The notes: generated from the letters alone by a model not told the origin. Shown: positions 8,645 to 20,947, counted from the first letter of the stretch. The stretch: DNA of 64,000 bases from Quadrisphaera sp. INWT6 (GCF_015390235.1 NZ_VUOH01000002.1:806001-870000); one strand, 5' to 3'. Numbers and translations: made by a program.

Positions 8645-9736
8645 GTGCTGGACGAGCGCGAGGAAGAGGCCCTCCTGAGGGCCACGCTCGCCGTGGTGGC
8701 GCCCGGCACCGCCCTGCGCGACGGCCTGGAGCGCATCCTGCGGGGCCGCACCGGGGCCCTGGTGGTGCTCGGGTACGACGAGACGGTGGAGCACCTGGCC
8801 ACCGGCGGCTTCGAGCTCGACGTCGACTTCTCCGCCACCCGCCTGCGCGAGCTGGCCAAGATGGACGGCGCCATCGTGTGCGACCGGGCCGTCACCCGCA
8901 TCGTGCGCGCCGCGGTGCAGCTCGTCCCCGACCCGTCGATCGAGACCAGCGAGTCGGGCACCCGCCACCGCACCGCCGAGCGCACCGCCAAGCAGACCGG
9001 TCTGCCCGTGGTCTCCGTGAGCGCGTCGATGAACATCGTGGCGCTGTACGTGGGCTCCCGGCGGCACGTCGTCGAGGGGTCGGACTCGATCCTCGCCCGC
9101 GCCAACCAGGCGCTCGCCACGCTGGAGCGGTACCGCTCCCGCCTCGACGAGGTCACCGGCACCCTCTCGGCGCTGGAGATCGAGGACCTCGTCACCCTGC
9201 GCGACGTGGCCAGCGTGCTGCAGCGCCTGGAGATGGTGCGCCGGATCTCCGAGGAGATCTCCGGGTACGTGGTCGAGCTCGGGGCCGACGGCCGCCTGCT
9301 GTCCCTGCAGCTCGACGAGCTGGTCAGCGGCATCGGGGGCGACCGCGAGCTCGTGGTGCGCGACTACCTCACCGCGGAGACGACGAGCCGCACCGGGCGC
9401 ACCGTCGCCGCCGTCCTGCAGGACCTGTCCGCCCTCACCGACTCGCGCCTGGTCGACCTGGAGGCGCTGGCCCGGGTGCTGGGCCTGCTCATCGACGGCG
9501 ACACGCTCGACTCGCCCGCCTCCCCGCGCGGGTACCGGCTGCTCAGCAAGGTGCCGCGCCTGCCCACCGTCGTCGTCGACCGGCTGGTCACGCACTACGA
9601 CGGGCTGCAGAAGCTGCTGGCGGCCAGCACCGACGACCTCATGACCGTCGGCGGCGTCGGTGAGCACCGCGCCCGCGCCGTGCGCGAGGGCCTCTCGCGC
9701 CTGGCCGAGTCGAGCATCCTCGAGCGCTACGTCTGA
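8645..9736 (+). CDS. disA: DNA integrity scanning protein, diadenylate cyclase DisA
   Basis: DisA condenses two ATP into cyclic di-AMP and slows this when bound to branched DNA. The DAC domain shows KMDGAIVCD (DGA at 74-76) and [11 protein letters not shown] (RHRTA at 107-111), matching the two catalytic motifs almost residue for residue with Bacillus DisA. A linker helical region follows, and the C-terminal helix-hairpin-helix is [16 protein letters not shown]. The 363-aa length is normal. The GTG start has TAGACT (8633-8638) 6 nt upstream. It follows radA in the same direction; RadA is known to inhibit DisA in Bacillus, so the linkage is functional. Confidence 0.97.
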   Translation: MLDEREEEALLRATLAVVAPGTALRDGLERILRGRTGALVVLGYDETVEHLATGGFELDVDFSATRLRELAKMDGAIVCDRAVTRIVRAAVQLVPDPSIETSESGTRHRTAERTAKQTGLPVVSVSASMNIVALYVGSRRHVVEGSDSILARANQALATLERYRSRLDEVTGTLSALEIEDLVTLRDVASVLQRLEMVRRISEEISGYVVELGADGRLLSLQLDELVSGIGGDRELVVRDYLTAETTSRTGRTVAAVLQDLSALTDSRLVDLEALARVLGLLIDGDTLDSPASPRGYRLLSKVPRLPTVVVDRLVTHYDGLQKLLAASTDDLMTVGGVGEHRARAVREGLSRLAESSILERYV

Positions 9737-9797
9737 CCTTCGGGGGCCGGGGCCCCTGCGGGAGGTGCCCGGCGCCGCGGGGGCGCAGGATGGCCCC

Positions 9798-11627
9798 GTG
9801 ATCGCCGACCGGACCGACGACCGGACCGCCGACCAGGACGTCCGGGAGGGGCCCGAGCTGCTGCTCGGGCCGGTGCTGCGCCACGTCGCCGCGACCAGCG
9901 CCACCCTGTGGGTGGAGACCAGCGCGCCGTGCGCGGTGCGGGTCGAGGTGGGCGGCGGCGTGCTGGACGCGCCGGTCGCGGCGTCCACGGACACGTGGGG
10001 CGTCCACGGGCACCACTACGCGATCCTCGTCGTGCGCGGCCTGCCGGAGGCCGCCGAGCTGCCCTACGAGGTCTGGCTCGACACCGAGGGCTCGCAGCGG
10101 CGGGTGTGGCCGCCGTCGGCCGAGCGGTCCCCGGAGCTGGCGGCCTACCCCCCGTCGCTGGTGCGGACCGCCCACGACGACGGCCGCCTGCGCCTGGCCT
10201 TCGGCTCGTGCCGCCGCTCGGAGCCGCTGGACGCCGAGGGCGTGGCCCAGGTGGGACCCGACGCCCTGGTCGAGCTGGCCAACCGGATCGCCTTCGGCGC
10301 GCCGGACCCCGACAGCGGGCGGGCCGGGGCACCGGCGCCCCACCGCCCCGACGTGCTGCTCATGCTCGGCGACCAGCTCTACGCCGACGAGCCCTCCCGG
10401 GCCGTCTGCGAGCGGCTGGAGAGCGCCCGCCGCGACCCCGACGTCGCCGAGCACCCCGAGGTGGCGCAGGAGATCTGCACCTTCGAGGAGTACACCTGGC
10501 TCTACACCGAGAGCTGGAGCCAGCCGCCGGTGCGCTGGCTGCTCTCGACGGTCCCGACCTGCATGCTCCTCGACGACCACGACCTGCGCGACGACTGGAA
10601 CACGTCGCTGGCCTGGCGCGAGGAGATGCGCCGCAAGCCGTGGTTCGACGACCGGGTGCGGGGCGCCCTGGGCAGCTACTGGGTCTACCAGCACCTGGGC
10701 AACCTCTCCCCCGAGGCCCTCGAGGCCGAGGAGCTGCTGGCGGCCATCCAGGCCGCTGACGACGACGACACGCGGACGAAGCTGCTGGACGTCCACGCGG
10801 AGCGCGCCGACAACGAGCCGGACAGCGCCCGCTGGAGCTACGTACGGGACTTCGGCGACACCCGCGGCGGGTCCGGGGGCACCGGGCACCGCGTGCGGCT
10901 GGTGGCCGTCGACTGCCGCTGCTCGCGCAGGCTGCAGCCCGACGACCGCGCCATCCTCGACGAGGCCGAGTGGGCCTGGGTGCAGCAGCAGGCGCTGGGC
11001 TCCCCCGACGACGGTCCGGTGGAGCACCTGCTGCTGGCTAGCACCCTGCCGGTGCTGATGGTCCCGGCGTTCTCCGACGTCGAGGGCTGGAACGAGGCCG
11101 TCGTCGCCGGGCGGTGGGGGCGGCGCCTGTCCGGGGTGGGCGAGAAGATCCGGCAGGCGGTCGACCTGGAGCACTGGGCGGCGTTCGGGACGTCCCTGGA
11201 CGACCTGCTGCGCCTGCTGGCCCGCGTGGCCTCCGGGCCGGAGCCGCCGGCCAGCATCCTGCTGCTCTCGGGCGACGTGCACTGCAGCTACACCGCGCGG
11301 GCCGAGCTCGACGGGGTGGTCGGCAGCCGCACCGCGGTGCACCAGCTGGTGATGTCGCCCTTCCGCAACCCCCTCAAGCCGGCGCTGCGGGTGGCCAACC
11401 GCCTGGCCGGCGTCCGGCCGGTGCGGGCGGCGGCGGCGCTGCTGGCCCGGACAGCGGGCGTGCGGCGGCCCCCGGCGCGCTGGGAGGTCGAGGAGGGCCC
11501 GTGGTTCGAGAACGGGGTGATGACGGTGGTGGTCGACGGCGCCACCGCGCGCCTCGAGGTCGACCACGTCCGGGCCACCCGCGACGGGTCCTGGGAGCGT
11601 CGCACGCTGCACCGCGACCTCACCTGA
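9798..11627 (+). CDS. PhoD-like metallophosphoesterase (alkaline phosphatase D family)
   Basis: A 609-aa protein. The N-terminal beta-sandwich (about 1-110, GPVLRHVAATSATLWVE) resembles the domain preceding PhoD phosphatases. The catalytic part carries FGSCRR, LMLGDQLYADEPS, MLLDDHDLRDDW, then SGDVHCSYTA near the end, the metal-binding motifs of the PhoD/calcineurin-like superfamily. No signal peptide or twin-arginine motif is evident, so it appears cytoplasmic, unlike classical PhoD. The GTG start is preceded by CAGGAT ending 6 nt upstream. It follows disA by 61 bp. The substrate is unknown. Confidence 0.85.
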   Translation: MIADRTDDRTADQDVREGPELLLGPVLRHVAATSATLWVETSAPCAVRVEVGGGVLDAPVAASTDTWGVHGHHYAILVVRGLPEAAELPYEVWLDTEGSQRRVWPPSAERSPELAAYPPSLVRTAHDDGRLRLAFGSCRRSEPLDAEGVAQVGPDALVELANRIAFGAPDPDSGRAGAPAPHRPDVLLMLGDQLYADEPSRAVCERLESARRDPDVAEHPEVAQEICTFEEYTWLYTESWSQPPVRWLLSTVPTCMLLDDHDLRDDWNTSLAWREEMRRKPWFDDRVRGALGSYWVYQHLGNLSPEALEAEELLAAIQAADDDDTRTKLLDVHAERADNEPDSARWSYVRDFGDTRGGSGGTGHRVRLVAVDCRCSRRLQPDDRAILDEAEWAWVQQQALGSPDDGPVEHLLLASTLPVLMVPAFSDVEGWNEAVVAGRWGRRLSGVGEKIRQAVDLEHWAAFGTSLDDLLRLLARVASGPEPPASILLLSGDVHCSYTARAELDGVVGSRTAVHQLVMSPFRNPLKPALRVANRLAGVRPVRAAAALLARTAGVRRPPARWEVEEGPWFENGVMTVVVDGATARLEVDHVRATRDGSWERRTLHRDLT

Positions 11628-11657
11628 GCCCCCGCCCGCCCACCCGCCCCGCACGGC

Positions 11658-11698
11658 GACGTCCGCCCGCCCCCGGTGACCGGGGGCGGGCGGACGTC
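11658..11698. terminator. Bidirectional terminator, 20-bp perfect stem
   Basis: Two 20-nt arms are exact reverse complements with a single unpaired central base, between the convergent phosphoesterase gene and the sugar permease gene. One of the strongest hairpins in the window. Confidence 0.85.
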
Positions 11699-11715
11699 GT
11701 GGTGGAGGCGGAGCG

Positions 11716-12936
11716 TCAGCGGGTGCCGGAGCGCCGCTTGTTGTAGACGTCGAAGGCGACGGCCAGCAGCAGCACCATGCCGCGGATGATGAACTGCCAC
11801 TCCTGGCCGAGACCGAGGATGATCATGCCGTTGTTGATGACGGCGACCAGCAGGCCACCGACCATGGCGCCGACGATCGTGCCGACGCCGCCGGTGACCG
11901 CAGCACCGCCGATGAAGGCAGCGGCGATGGCGTCGAGCTCGGCGCCGGTGCCGGCGGCCGGCTGGGCGCCGTTGGTGTACGCCGAGAAGATGACGCCGGC
12001 GATGCCCGCCAGGAAGCCCATGTTGACGAAGATCCAGAAGTTGACCTTCCGGACGTTCACGCCCGAGAGCATCGCGGCGGACAGGTTGCCGCCGATGGCG
12101 TAGACCTGGCGGCCGAAGACCGTCGACTTGGTGATCACCGCGTACGCGAGGATCAGCACGGCGAGCAGGATCAGCACGATCGGCAGGCCGCGGGCGGTGG
12201 CGAGCTGGTAGGCGAACCACATGACGACGGCCGCGACGATGACGATCTTCAGGAGCAGGACCGGCAGCGCCTCGACCGTCTGCTGGTACTTCACCCGGGC
12301 CCGACGGGTGCGGAGCTGCTGCACCACGAAGCCGACCACGGCGAGCGCGCCGATGAGCAGCGTGAAGGCGTCGTACCCGTAGCCGCCCATGAGGCCGTTG
12401 AGGTAGCCGGTGGCGATCTTGGAGTACGCCGGCGGGAAGCCCGACAGGGAGATGTTCTCCAGGACGAGGTAGTCCAGGCCGCGGAAGAGCAGCATGCCCG
12501 CCAGCGTCACGATGAAGGCCGGGACGCCCACGTAGGCCACCCAGAAGCCCTGCCAGGCGCCGATGACGATCCCGACGGCCAGGGCCGCGAGCGCCGCGAC
12601 CCACCACGGCTGCTCGTAGGTGATGGCGAGGCGGGCCGCCACGGCGCCGACCACCGCCAGCACCGAGCCGACGGACAGGTCGATGTGCCCGGCGACGATG
12701 ACGATCAGCATGCCGATCGCCAGGACCAGCACGTAGGCGTACTGCGTGACGATGGTCGAGACGTTGGCCGCGGCCAGGCTCCGGCCGTCGGTGAGCACCG
12801 CGAACAGCGCCACCACCAGCACGAAGGCGATGTAGATGCCGCTCTGGCGCAGGTTGGCCGTGAGGGCGACCAGGGGGTTGGCGCTCCCGGTCTTGGGCTC
12901 GGGCGCCTTGGCGGGCGCGGTGGTGCTCGTGCTCAT
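11716..12936 (-). CDS. Monosaccharide ABC transporter permease (XylH/MmsB type)
   Basis: A 406-aa inner-membrane permease of the BPD_transp_2 family with about ten hydrophobic segments (for example [43 protein letters not shown]). The diagnostic stretches are GHIDLSVGS early and [16 protein letters not shown] late. Length and N-terminal layout match XylH/MmsB rather than the shorter RbsC group. Its ATG overlaps the stop of the ATPase gene by four bases (ATGA), so it is third in the binding protein-ATPase-permease operon. Likely substrate is L-arabinose or xylose, inferred from the shared operator pattern with araDA. Confidence 0.9.
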   Translation of the reverse strand: MSTSTTAPAKAPEPKTGSANPLVALTANLRQSGIYIAFVLVVALFAVLTDGRSLAAANVSTIVTQYAYVLVLAIGMLIVIVAGHIDLSVGSVLAVVGAVAARLAITYEQPWWVAALAALAVGIVIGAWQGFWVAYVGVPAFIVTLAGMLLFRGLDYLVLENISLSGFPPAYSKIATGYLNGLMGGYGYDAFTLLIGALAVVGFVVQQLRTRRARVKYQQTVEALPVLLLKIVIVAAVVMWFAYQLATARGLPIVLILLAVLILAYAVITKSTVFGRQVYAIGGNLSAAMLSGVNVRKVNFWIFVNMGFLAGIAGVIFSAYTNGAQPAAGTGAELDAIAAAFIGGAAVTGGVGTIVGAMVGGLLVAVINNGMIILGLGQEWQFIIRGMVLLLAVAFDVYNKRRSGTR

Positions 12937-14684
12937 GCGAGGTCCTCGGGCTTCTGGCTGGAGATGGGCGAGCGAGACTGCTCGGACTGCTGGGGCGCGC
13001 CGGGGACGGCGGGGGCCTCGCTCGAGGTGCCCACCGTGACGCCACCGGAGGCGCCCGAGCGCGCGGTGACGCGCTCGAGGGTCATGAGCTCCATGAGGCG
13101 CTCGGGGGTGGCCTCGCCGATGGGGACGTCACCGGTGATCCGGCCCTGCGACAGCGTGTAGACGCGGTCGCAGATGCCGAGCAGCTCGGGCAGCTCGGAG
13201 GAGATGACGATGACGGCCTTGCCGGCGGCGACCAGCTTGTTGATGATCACGTAGATCTCGTACTTGGCGCCCACGTCGATGCCGCGCGTCGGCTCGTCCA
13301 GGATGAGGACGTCGGGGTCCGTGAAGATCCACTTCGACAGGACGACCTTCTGCTGGTTGCCGCCCGAGAGCTTGCCGGTCACGGACATCACGGTCGGCGC
13401 CTTGATGTTCATGTCCTTGCGCGAGCGCTCGGCGACGGCGATCTCCTCGTTGGAGTTCACCAGCCCGCCGCCGCCGGCGAGCTTCTCGAGCGCCGCCGCC
13501 GAGACGTTGCGCTTGATGTCGTCGATGAGGTTGAGGCCGTACTTCTTGCGGTCCTCGGTGGCGTAGGCCAGGCCGTGCTTGATCGCCTCGCGGACGTTCC
13601 TCGCCTGGATCTCCTGGCCGCGCTTGTACAGGCGCCCACCGCGGTAGCGGCCGTAGGAGCGTCCGAAGATGCTCATGGCCAGCTCGGTCCGGCCGGCCCC
13701 CATCAGGCCGGCGATGCCGATGACCTCGCCGGCGCGCACGGAGAGGCTGGCGCCCTCGACCACGTTGCGGTCCTGCGTGGGGTGGCCGACCGTCCAGTCC
13801 TCCACGCGCAGCACCTCCTCGCCGGGGTGGCTCTCGCGCTCGGGGTAGCGGCTCTCGAGGTCGCGGCCGACCATGCCGCGGATGATGCGGTCCTGCGTGA
13901 CCTCGCCGGCGGCGATGTCGAGGGTCTCGATGGTGCGGCCGTCGCGGATGATCGTCGTCGACTGGGCGATCGAGATGATCTCGTTCAGCTTGTGGCTGAT
14001 GATGATGCAGGTGATGCCCTCGGCCTGCAGCTGGCGCAGCAGCCCCAGCAGGTGCTCGGAGTCGTTGTCGTTCAGCGCGGCGGTGGGCTCGTCGAGGATG
14101 AGCAGCTTCACGTCCTTGGTGAGCGCCTTGGCGATCTCGACCAGCTGCTGCTTGCCCACGCCCAGCTGACCGACCGGCGTGGTGGGGTTCTCCTTCAGGC
14201 CGACGCGGCGCAGCAGCTTGCCAGCCTCGCCGTTCGCGCGGTTCCAGTCGATGAGACCGCCGCGGCCCTTGACCTCGTTGCCCAGGAAGATGTTCTCCGC
14301 GATGGACAGGTAGGGCACCAGCGCGAGCTCCTGGTGGATGATCACGATGCCGGCGTGCTCGGACTCGTTGATGTTCGCGAACCGGGCCACCTGGCCCTCG
14401 AAGACGATGTCGCCGTCGTACGTGCCGTGCGGGTAGACGCCCGAGAGCACCTTCATCAGCGTCGACTTGCCGGCGCCGTTCTCGCCGCAGATGGCGTGCA
14501 CCTCGCCGCGACGCACCTTGATGGTCACGTCGGAGAGGGCCTTGACGCCCGGGAACGTCTTGGTGATGGAGCGCATCTCCAGGATGTCGTCCGGGCCCGT
14601 CTGCGGCCGCCCGCCGCCCGGGGTGCTGCTGGTCGCTGTCACTGTGCCGCCCGCCTGGTCGTCTGTGGTGCTTGCTTCACGCAT
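12933..14684 (-). CDS. Monosaccharide ABC transporter ATP-binding protein (XylG/MmsA type)
   Basis: A double ATPase of the sugar CUT2 class. The first domain begins [16 protein letters not shown] and has Walker [11 protein letters not shown]; the second has the expected degenerate Walker A ([10 protein letters not shown]) and the signature [15 protein letters not shown], then [17 protein letters not shown]. At 583 aa it is longer than usual (about 510): about 35 N-terminal and 45 C-terminal residues are low-complexity extensions. The start could lie downstream of the ATG at 14684. Separated from the binding-protein gene by a strong hairpin (14701-14747) and overlapping the permease start. Confidence 0.92.
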   Translation of the reverse strand: MREASTTDDQAGGTVTATSSTPGGGRPQTGPDDILEMRSITKTFPGVKALSDVTIKVRRGEVHAICGENGAGKSTLMKVLSGVYPHGTYDGDIVFEGQVARFANINESEHAGIVIIHQELALVPYLSIAENIFLGNEVKGRGGLIDWNRANGEAGKLLRRVGLKENPTTPVGQLGVGKQQLVEIAKALTKDVKLLILDEPTAALNDNDSEHLLGLLRQLQAEGITCIIISHKLNEIISIAQSTTIIRDGRTIETLDIAAGEVTQDRIIRGMVGRDLESRYPERESHPGEEVLRVEDWTVGHPTQDRNVVEGASLSVRAGEVIGIAGLMGAGRTELAMSIFGRSYGRYRGGRLYKRGQEIQARNVREAIKHGLAYATEDRKKYGLNLIDDIKRNVSAAALEKLAGGGGLVNSNEEIAVAERSRKDMNIKAPTVMSVTGKLSGGNQQKVVLSKWIFTDPDVLILDEPTRGIDVGAKYEIYVIINKLVAAGKAVIVISSELPELLGICDRVYTLSQGRITGDVPIGEATPERLMELMTLERVTARSGASGGVTVGTSSEAPAVPGAPQQSEQSRSPISSQKPEDLA

Positions 14685-14700
14685 GGGCCCACCCTCGCGA

Positions 14701-14747
14701 CTGCCGGCCGCCCCGCACCCCGAGCAGGGGTGCGGAACGGCCGGCAG
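14701..14747 (-). terminator. Intercistronic hairpin between binding-protein and ATPase genes
   Basis: Outer arms CTGCCGGCCG/CGGCCGGCAG are exact complements, then a 2x2 mismatch, then inner arms CCGCACCCC/GGGGTGCGG around a 5-nt loop. It starts 14 nt after the binding-protein stop codon. As in other sugar ABC operons, such a hairpin can partially terminate or protect the upstream message so that the binding protein is made in excess. Confidence 0.75.
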
Positions 14748-14760
14748 CGTGGGGACGTGG

Positions 14761-15912
14761 TTACTTCTGGCCCTTGTCGACCTGCTCCTGCGTGTAGTAG
14801 CCGGAGTCGATCAGCACGGACTTGATGTTGTCCTTGGTGACGACCGTCGACTCGAGGAGGTACGACGGCACGACCTTGTTGCCGTTGTTGTAGTCGGTCG
14901 TGTTGTTCGCCTCCGGCTCCTTGCCGGACAGGTAGTCACCGGTGACCTTGATGGCCTCGTCGGCGAGCTTGCGCGTGTCCTTGAAGATCGTGGAGTACTG
15001 CTGGCCGTCGTTGATGAGCTTGACGTTGTCGATGTCGGCGTCCTGGCCGGTCACGATCGGGAACGCCTTGCCGCCGGAGCCGTAGCCGTCGTTCGCCAGC
15101 GCGGTGATGATGCCGCGGCTGATGATGTCGGCCGGGGCCAGCACGCCGTTCAGCGTGACGCCGGAGTCCGAAGACGTCAGCAGCGTCTCCATGCGCTTCT
15201 GCGCGACGTCGGTCTTCCACTGCTGGGTGGCGATCTGCGAGATGTCCGTCTGGCCGGACGGGATCTTGATGACGCCCTTGTCGATGTAGGGCTTCAGCGT
15301 GTCCATCGCGCCGTTGTAGAAGAACGTCGCGTTGTTGTCGTCCAGCGAGCCGGCGAAGAGCTCGACGTTGAACGGGCCGGTGGCGGAGGCGTTCTCCGAG
15401 CCGTCGGCGTTGAGGATGCCCAGGCCGGTGAGCAGGGACTGGCCCTGCTGGACGCCGACCTTGTAGTTGTCGAACGAGACGTAGAAGTCGACGTTCTCGG
15501 TGCCGCGGATCAGGCGGTCGTAGGAGATAATCTTGATGCCGGCGGCGGCGGCGTCGGCGAGCTGGCTGCTCAGCGCGGTGCCGTCGATCGAGGCGATGAT
15601 GAGGACCTTGTCCCCGTTGTTGATCATCGTGGAGATCTGCGACGCCTGGGTGGGGATGTCGTCGTTGGCGTACTGCAGGTCGACCTTGTAGCCCAGGCCC
15701 TCGAGGCCGGCCTTTACGTTGTTGCCGTCGTCGATCCAGCGCTGCGAGGTCTGGGTGGGCATGGCGACGCCGACCGTGACGTCGCCCGCGGCGACGCTGG
15801 TCGCGCTCCCGTCACCACCGGCAGGGGTGGAGCCGGCGCCGCCACCACCGCAGGCGGACAGGCCCAGGGCCAGTGCTGCTCCGACGGACACGATCGCGAA
15901 ACGCTTGTTCAC
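14761..15912 (-). CDS. Sugar-binding lipoprotein of the ABC transporter (ChvE/XylF type)
   Basis: A 383-aa extracytoplasmic substrate-binding protein. The N-terminus is a lipoprotein signal ([18 protein letters not shown] with lipobox LSAC), so it is lipid-anchored outside the membrane. The mature part is a type I periplasmic binding fold: [19 protein letters not shown], then the strand-helix repeats IISYDRLI and [17 protein letters not shown] typical of ChvE/XylF. The GTG at 15912 directly precedes the signal peptide and has GGAGAGG upstream. First gene of the operon; the promoter at 16061-16091 overlaps a LacI-type operator. Confidence 0.92.
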   Translation of the reverse strand: MNKRFAIVSVGAALALGLSACGGGGAGSTPAGGDGSATSVAAGDVTVGVAMPTQTSQRWIDDGNNVKAGLEGLGYKVDLQYANDDIPTQASQISTMINNGDKVLIIASIDGTALSSQLADAAAAGIKIISYDRLIRGTENVDFYVSFDNYKVGVQQGQSLLTGLGILNADGSENASATGPFNVELFAGSLDDNNATFFYNGAMDTLKPYIDKGVIKIPSGQTDISQIATQQWKTDVAQKRMETLLTSSDSGVTLNGVLAPADIISRGIITALANDGYGSGGKAFPIVTGQDADIDNVKLINDGQQYSTIFKDTRKLADEAIKVTGDYLSGKEPEANNTTDYNNGNKVVPSYLLESTVVTKDNIKSVLIDSGYYTQEQVDKGQK

Positions 15913-16251
15913 AGAGGTACCTCTCCTGCTGAGCGGCCCGGCCGGGCTCCAGCGCCCGGACCGTGGCCACCGCACCGCGGGGTCCCCCAGGTGCGGCGGC
16001 TGGAGGCCCGGGCCGTCGGCGTCTTTGCTCCACCTGACCCGGTCCTCCTGTGCGGGGTCGATTGTGAACGTTCTCAACCACGTCCGGTCAAGCCCTCTCG
16101 GCCACCGGTGTGGTCACGATCCGGTCACGCGACTCCCCCCGGCCCTGACCTGGGACGACGTGGTGACCGCCGTCACCCCGTCGCGCTGCCGGCGGGCGGC
16201 CGGGGGACCCCGGGGAGACACTCACCGACCCCTCGTGGGTGAGGATGGGTC
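15913..16251. other. 339-bp divergent intergenic region (sugar transporter / mutY)
   Basis: No gene is supported here. It holds the leader of the binding-protein mRNA (about 140 nt with GC-rich inverted segments near 15935-16010), the promoter/operator at 16061-16091, and on the plus strand the start region of mutY, where GAGGAT ends 5 nt before the GTG. Confidence 0.6.
16061..16091 (-). promoter_or_regulatory. Promoter with LacI-type operator for the sugar ABC operon
   Basis: On the minus strand TTGACC (16091-16086) and CACAAT (16066-16061) can serve as -35 and -10. Between and over them lies TTGTGAACGTTCTCAA (16062-16077), palindromic except one position per arm, with the central CG of LacI-family sites. 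Its half-site GTGAACG parallels GTGAGCG in the operator upstream of araDA, so the same regulator may act at both. Confidence 0.62.
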
Positions 16252-17181
16252 GTGCCCGACGCTCCCGAGCTCCTCGCTCCCGGCAGCGGCACGGCGGCCG
16301 AGCTGCGCACCCGGGTCCTCGGCTGGTACGCCGCGAGCGCCCGCGACCTGCCCTGGCGGCGCCCGGGGCGGCCCGACGACGTCGCCTGGCCGGTGCTCGT
16401 CAGCGAGGTGATGCTCCAGCAGACGCCGGTCGCCCGCGTGGAGCCGGTGTGGCGGGCCTGGCTGGAGCGCTGGCCCACCCCGGCGGCACTGGCCGCCGAG
16501 CCCGCAGGAGAGGCCGTGAGGGCCTGGGGTCGGCTGGGCTACCCCCGGCGCGCCCTGCGCCTGCACGCGGCCGCCACGGCCGTCGTGGAGCGCCACGGCG
16601 GGCGGGTGCCGTCCGACCCGGTGGCCCTGCGGGCGCTCCCCGGCGTCGGCGAGTACACCGCCGCCGCCGTGGGGGCGTTCGCCTTCGGCGCGCGGGTGGC
16701 CGTGGTCGACACCAACGTCCGCCGGGTGCTCGCCCGCGCCGTCCAGGGGCTCGCGCAGCCGGCCCCGGCCCTCACGGCCGCGGAGACGGCGCTGGCGCGC
16801 GCCGTCCTGCCCGAGGCTCCCGCCGACGACCCGCTGCTGCCCCCGCGGTGGTCGGTGGCCGTCATGGAGCTCGGGGCGCTGGTCTGCACCGCCCGCGCGC
16901 CGCGCTGCGGGGCGTGCCCGGTGCTCGACCTGTGCGCCTGGCAGCGCGCGGGCGCCCCGCCCGACGAGGGGCCGGCGCGCCGGGGCCAGGCGTGGCACGG
17001 CACCGACCGCCAGGTGCGCGGCCGCCTGCTCGCGCTGCTGCGCGAGGCCCCCGGGGCGCTGGACGCCGCGGCGCTGGCCGCCGCCTGGGACGACGACGCC
17101 CAGCGGAGCCGGTGCCTGGCCTCGCTGGTCGAGGACGGCCTCGTCGTCCCCGCCGACGGCGGCTGGTCGCTCCCCGCCTGA
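16252..17181 (+). CDS. mutY: A/G-specific adenine glycosylase MutY
   Basis: MutY removes adenine mispaired with 8-oxoguanine. Seen here: catalytic Glu52 in SEVMLQQTPV, the helix-hairpin-helix ALPGVGEYTAAAV (about 128-140), catalytic Asp153 in VVDTNVRRVL and the 4Fe-4S ligands Cys212-x6-Cys219-x2-Cys222-x5-Cys228. The 309-aa protein has little of the C-terminal NUDIX-like oxoG-recognition domain, as is normal for short actinobacterial MutY. GTG start at 16252. Convergent with the acetyltransferase gene, 4 nt between stop codons. Confidence 0.94.
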   Translation: MPDAPELLAPGSGTAAELRTRVLGWYAASARDLPWRRPGRPDDVAWPVLVSEVMLQQTPVARVEPVWRAWLERWPTPAALAAEPAGEAVRAWGRLGYPRRALRLHAAATAVVERHGGRVPSDPVALRALPGVGEYTAAAVGAFAFGARVAVVDTNVRRVLARAVQGLAQPAPALTAAETALARAVLPEAPADDPLLPPRWSVAVMELGALVCTARAPRCGACPVLDLCAWQRAGAPPDEGPARRGQAWHGTDRQVRGRLLALLREAPGALDAAALAAAWDDDAQRSRCLASLVEDGLVVPADGGWSLPA

Positions 17182-17185
17182 CCCG

Positions 17186-17722
17186 TCAGGCCAGGTGCAG
17201 GAGCATCCGGGTGTTGCCGAGGGTGTTGGGCTTCACGCGCGCGAGGTCGAGGAACTCCGCCACGCCGTCGTCGTGCGAGCGCAGCAGCTCGGCGTAGACC
17301 TCGGGCTCCACCGGGGTGCCCTCGATCTCCTCGAAGCCGAGGCGGGCGAAGAACGGCACCTCGAAGGTCAGGCAGAACACCCGGGAGATGCTCGCGGTGC
17401 GGGCGTCGTCGAGCAGGGCCCTGACGATGGCGGAGCCGACGCCGAGGCCGCGGGCGCCGTCGTCGACGGCGAGGGTCCGCACCTCGGCGAGGTCCTCCCA
17501 CATGACGTGGAGGGCCCCGCAGCCGACGACCTCGCCGTCGAGCTCGGCCACGCGCATCTCCGGGACGCTCTCGTAGCTGGCGACGGGGTGCTTGGACACG
17601 AGCACCCCCCGGGCCGCCAGGGGCTCGGTGAGCCGGCGCACGGCGCGCACGTCGCTCGCGCGGGCTCGCCGCACCACCACGCGCCCGCGGGCGGCGGCGG
17701 CGGAGGGGGTGCCGGGGTCCAC
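17186..17722 (-). CDS. argA: GNAT-type amino-acid (glutamate) N-acetyltransferase
   Basis: A 178-aa single-domain GNAT protein. The acetyl-CoA-binding motif is [18 protein letters not shown] (about 95-112), followed by FFARLGFEEI. The C-terminal stretch FLDLARVKPNTLGNTRMLL is characteristic of the short actinobacterial N-acetylglutamate synthases (Rv2747 class) that make N-acetylglutamate for arginine synthesis. The GTG start follows CACGAT by 6 nt, so it may be transcribed independently of clpC, from which a strong terminator separates it. The enzyme assignment rests on recalled family features. Confidence 0.82.
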   Translation of the reverse strand: MDPGTPSAAAARGRVVVRRARASDVRAVRRLTEPLAARGVLVSKHPVASYESVPEMRVAELDGEVVGCGALHVMWEDLAEVRTLAVDDGARGLGVGSAIVRALLDDARTASISRVFCLTFEVPFFARLGFEEIEGTPVEPEVYAELLRSHDDGVAEFLDLARVKPNTLGNTRMLLHLA

Positions 17723-17753
17723 GGGTCCATCGTGCCCGACGGGCCCGGAGGCG

Positions 17754-17790
17754 CGAGGAGCCCCCAGCCGGTGCGGCTGGGGGCTCCTCG
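17754..17790 (-). terminator. Terminator of clpC, 16-bp stem
   Basis: Arms CGAGGAGCCCCCAGCC and its exact complement flank a 5-nt loop, 38 nt after the clpC stop codon and upstream of the acetyltransferase start. Confidence 0.85.
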
Positions 17791-17827
17791 TCGGTGCCGA
17801 CCGCCCTCGCGGGCGGTCAGGGGTGCG

Positions 17828-20377
<2,550 letters not shown>

Positions 20378-20489
20378 GCTGCGCTCCTCGCGAGCGTGGG
20401 CGGTGCGGACGAGGGCCTGGCCACCAGCTGCTGCCGGCGGGGGACCTGCCTCACTGACCCTGACGATGCTATCCCCGGGGCCCGACGAC

Positions 20490-20511
20490 GGGGGTGCGCT
20501 CGTGCACCCCC
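20490..20511 (-). terminator. Hairpin between lsr2 and clpC
   Basis: GGGGGTGC and GCACCCCC pair around a 6-nt loop, about 120 nt after the lsr2 stop and upstream of the clpC leader. Probably the lsr2 terminator, giving clpC its own promoter. Confidence 0.6.
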
Positions 20512-20608
20512 GGACGACCGGTCCGGGCGGGGAGGTCGGGGTGGCCTCCCGTCACGATGAGCAACGCTGCCTGGTCAGGGAGGTGTTCCGCCCGCGGACG
20601 CTCCGGCT

Positions 20609-20625
20609 GTTCGCTGGTGGCGGAC
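20609..20625. promoter_or_regulatory. ClgR-like box upstream of clpC
   Basis: GTTCGCTGGTGGCGGAC fits the GTTCGC-N5-GCG motif described for ClgR, the actinobacterial activator of clp genes. It lies about 230 bp upstream of the clpC ATG, which is far for a direct activator site unless a second promoter exists. The match is partly expected by chance in GC-rich DNA. Confidence 0.4.
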
Positions 20626-20632
20626 GAGCCGC

Positions 20633-20947
20633 TCAGGAGCCGGTGGCCGCCCGGTAGGCGCCCACGACGGCAGCCGGGACCCTGCCCCGCTCGTTGACCG
20701 TGTGGCCGTTCCGCCGCGCCCAGGCCCGCACCGCGGCCTGGTCCACCCCGCCGGCGGAGCCCCGCGGGGCCGGCTGGCGGCGCCGCGCGCGCCCCACCCA
20801 CGGGGCCAGGTCGCCGCGCAGCTGCGCGGCGCGGGCGTCGGACAGGTCGATCTCGTAGTCGACCCCGTCGAGGGAGAACTGCACCGTCTGGTCCGCGGCG
20901 CCGCCGTCGACGTCGTCGACCAGCACCACCTGGAGCTTCTGGGCCAT
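20633..20947 (-). CDS. lsr2: Nucleoid-associated protein Lsr2
   Basis: Lsr2 is the actinobacterial H-NS-like silencer of AT-rich DNA. The 104-aa protein begins MAQKLQVVLVDDVDGG (dimerisation domain) and ends with the AT-hook-like NGHTVNERGRVPAAVVGAY, where RGR inserts into the minor groove. Its ATG overlaps the stop of the upstream 57-aa reading frame (TGATG), so translation is probably coupled. Located between lysS and clpC as in Mycobacterium. Confidence 0.96.
   Translation of the reverse strand: MAQKLQVVLVDDVDGGAADQTVQFSLDGVDYEIDLSDARAAQLRGDLAPWVGRARRRQPAPRGSAGGVDQAAVRAWARRNGHTVNERGRVPAAVVGAYRAATGS

Noticed and set aside
16252-17181. MutY call as endonuclease III
   Set aside because: Both share the HhH-GPD fold and 4Fe-4S cluster, but the SEVMLQQTPV active-site Glu and VDTNVRRVL are MutY-type, and Nth would have Lys in the HhH region.
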